DNA of 64,000 bases from Chitinophaga filiformis. GTDB taxonomy: Bacteria; Bacteroidota; Bacteroidia; Chitinophagales; Chitinophagaceae. The notes under the pieces were generated by a model, which was not told where the DNA came from, made no database searches, and was given only the letters and a program-made list of their open reading frames with translations. Position numbers and translations under genes: made by a program. The stretch is from positions 3,699,001-3,763,000 of the forward strand of contig NZ_CP095855.1 in the NCBI RefSeq assembly GCF_023100805.1, given 5' to 3'. The first letter of the stretch is position 1. Each line of letters begins with the position of its first letter. Below, one piece after another: positions 58,101 through 64,000 of the stretch.

Positions 58101-59466
58101 TCCCGTTAATCTGACGGCAGGACAGCACGTTCTGACTATTGAGGCGGTTGGAAATGATCCGGAGCACGCTGTTGGCGTGGAAGTATATAACAGCACCATC
58201 GCTGAGTTGAAACAGAATATCACGAAAACAATATATACTACAGCAGGTATGTGGAACAAGCCTGCAGATACCTACGTGAAGGATAGTGCAGGGGAAATTA
58301 TTAAACGCAGGTATAAATGCCCGTCGGGGGCTGTCGATGTTTGTTCAGGCACCTTCCAATGTGCTAACATGTCACGTAATGTTGCCATCAATCCCTATCT
58401 CTACGGATATCTTGGTAACTGGCTGCCATATAAGCAAATGGCATGGCTGACAAGTCGCTCAGGCCAGGATCTGGTTACTAATCCTACTGGTAGCGCTGGT
58501 CTTCGCAGGAATGGCTATTATGAGAAATTCTACGCATTCTGGGTGTACAATAATGGCTGGAGTATAGCAACGAACATTGAATGGGTGACGTCAAACACGA
58601 TGACGATGTATGATAAGTATTCCCAGGACCTAGAGAACAAGGATGCGTTGAATCGCTACAGCGCAGCGCGCTACGGGTTCAAATCCAGTCTGCCGGTAGC
58701 AGTGGGGGCAAATATGCGCCAGCGGGAGATATTTTATGACGGTTTTGATGATTATAAGTTCAATGATCAGTGTGTGGGTGTCAGACCATGTGAGCCAGAC
58801 AGGTTCAACATCAGGAATGTACTGGGGGATGGTTACGCGGCCAGCCTGGATGATCAGGACGCACACAGCGGTAACTATAGTTTAAAGCTGAATGGAGATA
58901 TTACATTAGTGGCTACTGTTTTCACGAATGAACACTTACCGGGGATTTATATCGCTAATAACGCGAAAGGTGAATACTACCAGAAACCGGACGGCTGGCT
59001 GGGACTAAGAGGTTTCAATCCGGTAACGGGTAATAAGTACATTTTCTCGGCCTGGGTCAAGGATAGTGATCCATCAGGCACTGGTACTGGTATTACAATG
59101 ACCGTAAACAACCACAGTGTGACAACGCTGAAAAAGAAAGCTGTTGTAGAAGGCTGGAAACTGATAGAAGGTGTATTGGATATTCCGGCATGGACCCTTG
59201 GCCGTCAGATGGAAGAAGTAACAGTAGTGTTGAATGGTGATAATGTAAATGTTGATGATATCAGGATATTCCCATATGACGGGCAGCTGAAGACCTTCAC
59301 ATATGACGACAAAACTCAGCGCGTAATGGCAGAAATGGACGAAAATAACTATGCTACTTTCTACGAGTATGACGATGAAGGCACATTGATCCGTGTGAAG
59401 AAGGAAACAGAAAGAGGCATCATGACAATTAAAGAGAGCCGTTCCGCTTATCGTAAAGCTAACTAG
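52117..59466 (+). CDS. giant RHS/TcB-like exported protein (2449 aa) with PA14-like modules
   Basis: A 2449-residue exported protein. After a signal peptide (about residues 1–33) the first 100 residues resemble the start of SpvB/TcB-type RHS proteins: VDLFTGDFKYNIPLLDVGG and 'ASWVGLGWNLNVGAM'. Much of the rest is repetitive beta-strand with tyrosines. Two PA14-like modules lie at about 1627–1770 and 1870–2030, each preceded by a Cys motif, CPEGYEERADGIC (about 1604) and CPPGYMASADGQAC (about 1834). A carbohydrate-binding-like module follows at about 2227–2385. The end (EYDDEGTLIRVKKE) recalls a single YD repeat. It overlaps the lipoprotein gene by 4 nt. Confidence 0.6.
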   Translation: MMIRNARTRVRIACFFLVLLLVQGLTPTVAWALTSGPVQPETKQFQAAGTSDMVDLFTGDFKYNIPLLDVGGYPVNLNYQSGSGMDDEASWVGLGWNLNVGAMNRNIRGIADDANGDTVTTESYMKPKITGGGKLTVRGEIFGQGIQGSLSLGIFCDNYTGYGAEIGASAGTSLSLANCGPLTPGVGAGVGLTSSTADGVSVTPNISASLRYNMIAGNTASLTESLSLGFNTREGLKGLTLSTSYSITGTRIWLEDKDRHITVHREDGNTSGELFSSSVSYNTPPFYPKSNITFKSTNSTYKGDIGGAAVGIFTGAGVTGYKVKREVLDRTKSTRAYGLLYAQNGSNIPDALMDFMREKDNPVIPDMNNLAVPIATPDLFSYSNQFGGGQVRLYRHSNGVVFDNETKDISDNKSFSAEYGAGAYFHGGTSVYVQDITNANGKWKEDNGFLNKGDFAPKSTLEEEPAYFQQVGEKHVDDPAFSSRILGEDPVSVPLSGKVAEGKLTSTIWGTVNSDSAYKKVGRQVRRTAVMYLTAKEASFAGLDTVIRSYDLNRLDSGKFNPKPCNAVSGKIIPRVDAVRKAHHISEMSVTGDDGKRMVYGIPVYNKRQDEYTFAMAQGATVDKNTNLATFARNGSEIDYRSSGATDQYYHKDSQPAYATSYLLTGILSPDYVDMTDNGITEDDRGTAFKFNYSKLEKDFHWRTPYAKDSNQAQFNRGLNADPDDDKGSFVYGEKELWYLHSIESKTMIAYFITEDRKDALGCNWLGVKDTTVKQQLLKEIRLYSKNDLTTPVKTVVFCYNYNLCPGVPNSGANGKLTLERVYFKYGSSDKGKHHQYVFSYNEGQNYAYMSADRWGTLKPAGTNNKDGFGDLRGDEYPYSAHDSTDAAANAGMWQLSEITLPTGGVINVSYESDDYAYVQDKKAMDMSTIQAMYDKDGNPVDNLLKAKTFDIRIDDSHFSTTDRQTFLDTCLNGEEYLYCKLFINVTDDVSSTNDSKYDFIPCYAKIKSARVSNGIAKVTFEDDTEGGVEVNPFASAAWQRMRLEYPRYAYLGYKSRITDDKPVAAIVTAIANATSNLSELIENFNKKAMRKKFASKVKLNKSFARIVKMNGRKLGGGLRVKKITMSDEWGSMVSGENQALYGQEYEYTTWRENALISSGVASYEPAVGGDENPLRQPVKYTQKVKWALDNFFYLEEPMAESLYPAPVVGYREVKVRNLGAGGERDQQSKTGWLSYEFYTAKEFPVFVQQTPIQKYLHKPNAWSSFFGGNSVYEQSMSQGYVVFLNDMHGKEKAEKVFNQSGQEISSTEYFYNAEESGGTQRLKNIVDVVDNTGTITKGKIIGRDIEMITDMRQSEMKNKGKSINLGMDVIPFYGYPLYLPHFPWAQNDDYRLFRSSVVMKTVQYYGLISKVVKRINGSTSTASYLLYDKYSGEPVLTQSGNEFDDPVYTMSIPAYWMYSQMGMAYKTLGTVFTDFATDDNGIPKDDFKPFLTAGDELINVNTGYHTWVINSTDGNGNKSLRLIEKTGRLARAQNGLVKICRSGYRNILSAPATAITSLENPIVGNKLQLLSGGDLSAYKVLNATAVLYDEAWGQAADCNYKSCPEGYEERADGICYKPGMTNNAFTYTIRSGGSSPDYGKQGAHFYNFNDQNNIGITGADYWRSKLDSVGIWLQGLPDGRWWGAEKLLTLQTEKDVFVGLAGTKRMRILIDGVKVAWSEVDRVESYEIWALVKYHLSAGKHNIRVEAWADDGRTVGAEIYAADMNTLYNGDKAAIDPSIIFSTTKLKGDPNVYLYELDDNGKRVNGNYICPDGEEISIMNGYPDCGSTAKGTCPPGYMASADGQACVPINGPVVDTDPLLDVKPGTQDSSYSHMGARFYDEYDRVVDMVTNSFWGMDGCTSSSSRLSGGDVSASMVANRCGRLNATGIWLNGNFGDARIGINTCLKVDETKTYYMGVGAQSKAYIYLDGVLIKSIVRQGIFNPGPFPYEEWKVFPVNLTAGQHVLTIEAVGNDPEHAVGVEVYNSTIAELKQNITKTIYTTAGMWNKPADTYVKDSAGEIIKRRYKCPSGAVDVCSGTFQCANMSRNVAINPYLYGYLGNWLPYKQMAWLTSRSGQDLVTNPTGSAGLRRNGYYEKFYAFWVYNNGWSIATNIEWVTSNTMTMYDKYSQDLENKDALNRYSAARYGFKSSLPVAVGANMRQREIFYDGFDDYKFNDQCVGVRPCEPDRFNIRNVLGDGYAASLDDQDAHSGNYSLKLNGDITLVATVFTNEHLPGIYIANNAKGEYYQKPDGWLGLRGFNPVTGNKYIFSAWVKDSDPSGTGTGITMTVNNHSVTTLKKKAVVEGWKLIEGVLDIPAWTLGRQMEEVTVVLNGDNVNVDDIRIFPYDGQLKTFTYDDKTQRVMAEMDENNYATFYEYDDEGTLIRVKKETERGIMTIKESRSAYRKAN

Positions 59467-59484
59467 TGAAAATATTGCTATACC

Positions 59485-60270
59485 ATGAAATTAAGTGCTA
59501 AATATATAAAGATCCTTATACCAGTTGCCGTGTTGCTGATTGCCTCAGGCGCGTTTGCAACTATCCCCGGTTTCCGGAATTGGTTTGGTCCCAGGCCTCC
59601 AAAAAAGGAAAAGAGGATTGTGATCAGGGAGAATGACGAAAAACAGAAAGCTATCATCAGTGAGCTGACAAAGCTGTTGCATGCAATGGATACTGTTACG
59701 TATATAACTGTCGCAGGAACAATGGATGCACAGGATCTGGGTGAAAAGGCTAATAATATTGCGGGTGAATTTTGTTATACCCGGCAGGGGAACCAGGGTT
59801 ATTATCAGTTTGGTGACAATGAAATGGTATCGTTGACGGATGCCTACATTGTTGTAGCGCATGATATGAAGAAGATATTTGTATCTGAGCCCAAAGAGGT
59901 CGTGAATCCGCTGAGAACATCTGCCGAGATGGATGCAACGTTTTTGTCAAGAGAAACATACAATGTGACACGTACGGCAGATGGTCCCCTTACGCAGATT
60001 TCGCTGGTGAATAACAGGCATGCCAGCTGCCGCGAATATCACGTGTCCTTCGACAGCGCGGGTGTTATTCGCCGTTCGCTGATGCGTATAACTAATCCGA
60101 TGGCGATGGAGGATATGTCAAAAGACAGATTATTAAAGGTGACTGTCCGCAGTTTTGAGCCGGGAGTAGTGCGGCAGGATCTTTTACGGATGGAACGTTA
60201 TGTAACAATGCATGGCGGAAAGCTGTCGCCTGCCGGACGATTGAAGGGGTATGAATTGATTAAAGACTAA
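59485..60270 (+). CDS. exported or membrane-anchored hypothetical protein (261 aa)
   Basis: No family is recognised. A single hydrophobic N-terminal segment (about residues 9–26, ILIPVAVLLIASGAFA) is either a signal or an anchor. A basic-acidic linker follows, then a helical and beta-rich domain with VTYITVAGTMDAQDLGEKA and 'YYQFGDNEMVSLTDAYIV'. The last bases overlap the RHS start by one (TAATG). It is 18 nt after the 2449-residue gene. The context suggests a helper of RHS export or processing. Confidence 0.5.
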   Translation: MKLSAKYIKILIPVAVLLIASGAFATIPGFRNWFGPRPPKKEKRIVIRENDEKQKAIISELTKLLHAMDTVTYITVAGTMDAQDLGEKANNIAGEFCYTRQGNQGYYQFGDNEMVSLTDAYIVVAHDMKKIFVSEPKEVVNPLRTSAEMDATFLSRETYNVTRTADGPLTQISLVNNRHASCREYHVSFDSAGVIRRSLMRITNPMAMEDMSKDRLLKVTVRSFEPGVVRQDLLRMERYVTMHGGKLSPAGRLKGYELIKD

Positions 60271-63200
60271 TGTTGACCTCAATGTTGAAAATGAATATGA
60301 GAGCTGTTTACGCCAGAATATTAATGCTAAAGGTGATCATGATCGCCTGCTTGCTTTGCGGAATGTCGCAGGCAAGGGCCTTCAATGCTATTGAGACTTA
60401 CCAGAACCAGTTACAGGGTGCGATAAAAAAGGGAGATACACTGCTACTGAAGGATGAAAAGTTTCTCAATAGTGCATTTGATTGGCAGAAGATCCATAAT
60501 AAGTCAGTAAATAATATTATCATCTTTGGGCTGTATCGTGATCCGGCAGTTGTCCTGCCTAAAGCTTTTAAGTGTGAGATAGATCTGAAAGTAGAATACT
60601 GGTCAGGCCCTGATCAGGTAGAACCTAGTGTCGATGATCATGTAAAGCTGGCGATCAGCTTTGATCCGGCAGCAGGTGTCGCATACCAGGATGCAACCTC
60701 TCATCGCTTTCAGTATGGTTATAAGGTAAGGATTACGGTAAATGACATAACGAGTGCCGAGCTGGGAGCACCGCTTCCGGCCGCTTTCAGTCTCAGGACC
60801 CAGGTGGTAGTAGAGCGTTCTTATGATATAGACCAGAATACGGGGTTAATTCCCGTGATAACCCGGCAGCAATCAACCGGATCGGAAGGAGCCCCTGTAG
60901 AACCGCATGCCGTATCGCTTTCCTGGAACACGATCACAGGGGCGGAGGAGTATGATGTAGAATGGACGTTTATTGATGAGGAATCATATAATGGGCGGAA
61001 GCTGGATAGTTTGTCGACCAACGTCACTGAAGACGTCCTGAAGAAGATGTTCCGGAATAATGCCAGTCGCGCTACTGTGCAGAAAGAACAATTTGATATT
61101 TCCCTGGTGCATAATTCGAGATTTCTGTTAATCCGCATACGACTGGTACAATACCAGGATAATGATTTCCGCCAGGAAGGATCCTGGCACTATCAGATCC
61201 GGGAGAATGGCATAACTAAACCGGGAGTTATAGATTTAGCGGATAATTCCTGGCATCAGGATAACCTCAACTGGCAATACAACGCAGTATATGCGGAAGA
61301 CGGCAAAAAGAAGGAAGTAGTTAGCTATTTCGACGGCACCTTGCGGAACAGACAGACAGTTACTGTCAATAACAGTGATAAAACGGCGGTAGTACAGGAA
61401 ACAATATATGATGAGTTTGGACGTCCGTTAGCGAGTATACTTCCGGCGCCTACATCTGCATCTGTATTGAAGTATTACCCCGAAATGCATCTTTCCGACA
61501 CCGGTAAGTATAATTTTAGGGACATCTACGGCATCGGCGGTAAATGCATAAATATACCGGCGCCTTTGTCAAATCAGAAAGGTGCTGCGAGGTATTATTC
61601 ACCGCTGAATGAGTTTAAGGATGATACCACCAGGCCTGAGAATAGATATATTCCTGATGCAGAAGGTTATCCTTTAGCAGTAACAAGATACACGGGGGAT
61701 AATACAGGTCGTGTGAGTGTGCAGGGTGGCGTCGGTAAATTGTTCCAGCCAGGACCTGCAAATGTCAGCAAGGCAACGCGGTATTTCTATGGTAAGCCCG
61801 AGCAGTGGGAACTGGACAGGTTATTTGGAAATGATGTGGGGTATGCCAGTCATTACCTGAAGAATATGACAATTGACGGGAATGGCCAGATAAGTGTTAG
61901 TTACCAGGATGCTACTGGTAAGACGATTGCTACTGCCCTGACAGGGGATACTCCAGGTAATCTTGATTCGCTATCCTCCAAACCGGCTGCCGTTCAGACG
62001 ACTACGGTTGTAATGAACCGCGAATTTTCGTTCGATCCCTCGAAGATGAAGATCTCGGCCACCGCTACATACATGAGTGCTGTTGCCGGGAAGGTAACGC
62101 TTACATTAGATATACAGCAGCTTATCAGTAAATACGCTGAAAATAATGTGAGCATTTGCAGTAATTGTTATTATGAAGGGAATATCCTTATCTCTGATAA
62201 TTGTGGAAATGTAGTGTTTCAAAATGCTACCCCGATGAAAATTGGAAGTATGGTGGCCAGCTGCGATGAAGAGGTGTTTTATTCTACACGGGTTGATACT
62301 ATTGGTATGGATGTCGGGGAATACTTTATCACTTTTGAGTTAGGTATACCCGAAGCTGCGGTTAATTCATATGCACGTAATTATGTTGCGAAGAACAGCA
62401 ATCTGAAGAAGGAATGGACATTTGTCAGTGATGTATTATTCAATAAGGATTTCCTATCCTGTTTTAACGATTGCGCCACCTGTAAAGAGTCTTTGGGTGA
62501 GTTGACAGACTTTAGTCAGCGCATAAGGGAGCGCTTATTGGCCGATAGTGTTAAGGTGCCAGCCAATGATACGACACTTGCCACATGGATTAATAATTTA
62601 TATGCATCCTTGTCCAGTCAGTGTGCGGAACTGAGAGCTACCTGCAGGACATCTACTCCTTGTACGGACCTGGAGAATGTGATGAAGAGAGATGTGAGCC
62701 CCGGCGGGCAGTACGCGCTCTTCGATGATTCATTGAAGGCGGTAGAGCCCACCATTAATGTGTTGAACCTTAACTGGAGGCAGGTGTTTAAGCCGCTGCC
62801 AAAAGATTCTCTACGTTATATCCAGGAGCAGTTTGAACTTGAAGATGGAACTCTTACCTCGCCTTATGATAGTGCATTCACATTGCAATTGTTAGCGAAG
62901 TATTGGAAAAGTGATTGGGCTACTAATTTTGTTCAATACCACCCCGAATATTGTGCGTTAAAATTCTGCTGGGACAATGCCAGCTACCTGCAATGGGATG
63001 AACAGGTACGTACACTGGCTAAAACGGTTGCAGAAATACCTGCAAATGCAAAGGGCGCAGTTTATAACCGCGATAGTATTCGTTGGTTAGTAGATCATGA
63101 CCCATTCTTTTCAGACGGAGGGAAGGGACATGATTTTATGGCTGCATTCATTGACGATCTGACAAATTATTCGAAGAATGTTGCCGGCGCCAAAAAGGAT

Positions 63201-64000
63201 GGTACGCCTGTGGGAAGCTTGTCTAAGTTCGTTGACTACATGCTTTATTGCGCCGATTACACGGGAACTACAAATGCGAACAATAACGCTGTCAGAGAAG
63301 CCGATAACTGGTCAGGTTGTGCGCCTAAGGAAGAGTGTCGTATTCCTGACAGGGAATGGGCCCTGTATAGAGAAAAGTACCTGGAGCTGAAGGATAAATA
63401 TTATCAGTTAGCGAGAAATACGTCCGCGTATTGTGGTGATAAATGTACTGTGGGGGCGGCGCAGGCTTATCTGGTAACTGATTGTCCGGATGTTTTCAAA
63501 TTCATATTGGAGAAGGATGCGAATCCCTGTTCGGCAGGTTATATAGCCCGGGTGACATATCTGGGCCAGGCCTTAACAAAATCAATGACGCTTAATATTT
63601 ATTATCCGGATGAATACAGGAATCTGATCATCGGATCATCTCAGGTATCGATACCTGCAGGTGTGACAAGTACGGGATTTTGCGTCAATAAGGCAATTCC
63701 TTTAAGTGCATTACGCATAGCTGCCGTTAATTGTGGTACAGCAGTGGGCGATACGGTGTTTAGTTGTGCTGTTGACGCGAGGGAGGACAAATTTGAGCGG
63801 CTTACCTATGCCTATGACGGTACGAAGTCTAAGGTATCATACACATACAGGGGGCACATTCCTCCTGTAGGCGCAGCCATTCGGGCATTGGTATCATGGG
63901 ACCCTGTTGATTGGGAAACTGCGCAGCCGATGTACATAGATCATGATTATGACCGCCATGCATTTGTAATTGAGGCGTTTGGGCAAATTAATAACTGGGT
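60270..64000 (+). CDS. RHS-type protein, N-terminal part (runs past the window end)
   Basis: Open frame from ATG 60270 to the window end, about 1243 residues visible, no stop. A signal peptide precedes AFNAIETYQ (about residue 37). Near residue 351 'SYFDGTLRNRQTVTVNN' and 'ETIYDEFGRPLASILPAP' match the DUF6443-like segment that opens Bacteroidota RHS-repeat proteins. Cys-rich clusters follow (ICSNCYYEG near 627 and CFNDCATCKESLG near 731), as in those proteins. The YD-repeat shell, RHS core and any C-terminal toxin or variable tip lie beyond the window. Alternative starts are 60282, 60291 and 60297. It is the last visible gene of the operon. Confidence 0.7.
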   Translation, partial: MLTSMLKMNMRAVYARILMLKVIMIACLLCGMSQARAFNAIETYQNQLQGAIKKGDTLLLKDEKFLNSAFDWQKIHNKSVNNIIIFGLYRDPAVVLPKAFKCEIDLKVEYWSGPDQVEPSVDDHVKLAISFDPAAGVAYQDATSHRFQYGYKVRITVNDITSAELGAPLPAAFSLRTQVVVERSYDIDQNTGLIPVITRQQSTGSEGAPVEPHAVSLSWNTITGAEEYDVEWTFIDEESYNGRKLDSLSTNVTEDVLKKMFRNNASRATVQKEQFDISLVHNSRFLLIRIRLVQYQDNDFRQEGSWHYQIRENGITKPGVIDLADNSWHQDNLNWQYNAVYAEDGKKKEVVSYFDGTLRNRQTVTVNNSDKTAVVQETIYDEFGRPLASILPAPTSASVLKYYPEMHLSDTGKYNFRDIYGIGGKCINIPAPLSNQKGAARYYSPLNEFKDDTTRPENRYIPDAEGYPLAVTRYTGDNTGRVSVQGGVGKLFQPGPANVSKATRYFYGKPEQWELDRLFGNDVGYASHYLKNMTIDGNGQISVSYQDATGKTIATALTGDTPGNLDSLSSKPAAVQTTTVVMNREFSFDPSKMKISATATYMSAVAGKVTLTLDIQQLISKYAENNVSICSNCYYEGNILISDNCGNVVFQNATPMKIGSMVASCDEEVFYSTRVDTIGMDVGEYFITFELGIPEAAVNSYARNYVAKNSNLKKEWTFVSDVLFNKDFLSCFNDCATCKESLGELTDFSQRIRERLLADSVKVPANDTTLATWINNLYASLSSQCAELRATCRTSTPCTDLENVMKRDVSPGGQYALFDDSLKAVEPTINVLNLNWRQVFKPLPKDSLRYIQEQFELEDGTLTSPYDSAFTLQLLAKYWKSDWATNFVQYHPEYCALKFCWDNASYLQWDEQVRTLAKTVAEIPANAKGAVYNRDSIRWLVDHDPFFSDGGKGHDFMAAFIDDLTNYSKNVAGAKKDGTPVGSLSKFVDYMLYCADYTGTTNANNNAVREADNWSGCAPKEECRIPDREWALYREKYLELKDKYYQLARNTSAYCGDKCTVGAAQAYLVTDCPDVFKFILEKDANPCSAGYIARVTYLGQALTKSMTLNIYYPDEYRNLIIGSSQVSIPAGVTSTGFCVNKAIPLSALRIAAVNCGTAVGDTVFSCAVDAREDKFERLTYAYDGTKSKVSYTYRGHIPPVGAAIRALVSWDPVDWETAQPMYIDHDYDRHAFVIEAFGQINNW

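Noticed and set aside
63178..63390. 70-codon frame inside the RHS gene
   Set aside because: It is in a different frame from the continuous RHS reading frame and shows no features of its own.
60271..64000. Apparent pseudogene, since there is no closed long frame at the end of the window
   Set aside because: Translation from 60270 stays open to the last base without a frameshift; the gene is only cut by the window edge.

Overview
The window looks like a chromosomal piece of a Bacteroidota bacterium, most like Chitinophaga or a close Chitinophagaceae relative. This is inferred from gene content: an Oar-type TonB-dependent receptor, a DUF6660–CzcA/TolC-fusion–CzcB metal efflux set, an MG2/plug-domain protein, a GH127 and a GH20 enzyme, Crp/HxlR-type regulators, and TAnnTTTG-type -7 promoter elements in place of strong Shine-Dalgarno sites. 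No rRNA, tRNA, CRISPR array, insertion sequence or phage module was seen. The window is almost fully coding.

Layout. 1–2.5 kb: the end of a dedicated fatty-acid/polyene-type operon (reductase tail, dehydratase, ketosynthase, acyl carrier protein, phosphopantetheinyl transferase), possibly flexirubin or aryl-polyene. 2.6–6.0 kb: small conserved genes, an LLM-class flavin oxidoreductase, a DUF4142 lipoprotein and a Cys-rich copper-binding four-helix bundle. 6.1–10.5 kb: a HAD phosphatase/MFS pair and a large MG2/plug protein. 10.6–15.8 kb: a Crp regulator, then a six-gene minus-strand operon (nitroreductase, pseudo-receiver, pirin, ring-cleaving dioxygenase, GNAT, hydrolase) that resembles a merged MhqN/MhqO/MhqD quinone-detoxification set, plus a second pirin. 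16.0–17.4 kb: a HigB-like toxin, an XRE antitoxin and a SecB-like protein behind a perfect 20-nt palindrome, a candidate toxin-antitoxin-chaperone (TAC) module. 17.5–23.1 kb: small unknowns, an SDR, a methyltransferase, then a TetR/SDR/EmrB-type efflux regulon in which each gene has its own copy of one palindromic operator. 23.2–30.3 kb: a YeiH-type exporter and the heavy-metal RND system. 30.3–41.9 kb: housekeeping and accessory genes (S41 peptidase, AlkZ-like glycosylase, DsbA-like/HxlR divergent pair, CoA-transferase, YycJ-type MBL hydrolase, GH127, pseudouridine synthase, GH20). 41.9–42.7 kb: a gene-free stretch with a 102-nt near-perfect palindrome. 42.7–45.8 kb: the Oar-like receptor.

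46.5 kb to the end is one surface or secretion locus: two tandem paralogous fibre-like proteins, then a tightly packed operon of an outer-membrane-barrel protein, an Fn3-like exported protein, a lipoprotein, a 2449-residue RHS/TcB-like giant with two PA14-like modules, a membrane-anchored protein and the first 1.24 kb of residues of an RHS-type protein that runs out of the window. The shared packing (overlaps or gaps of at most 18 nt) suggests that these genes build and export one RHS-family surface product. The two least explained systems are this RHS operon and the TAC-like triad.
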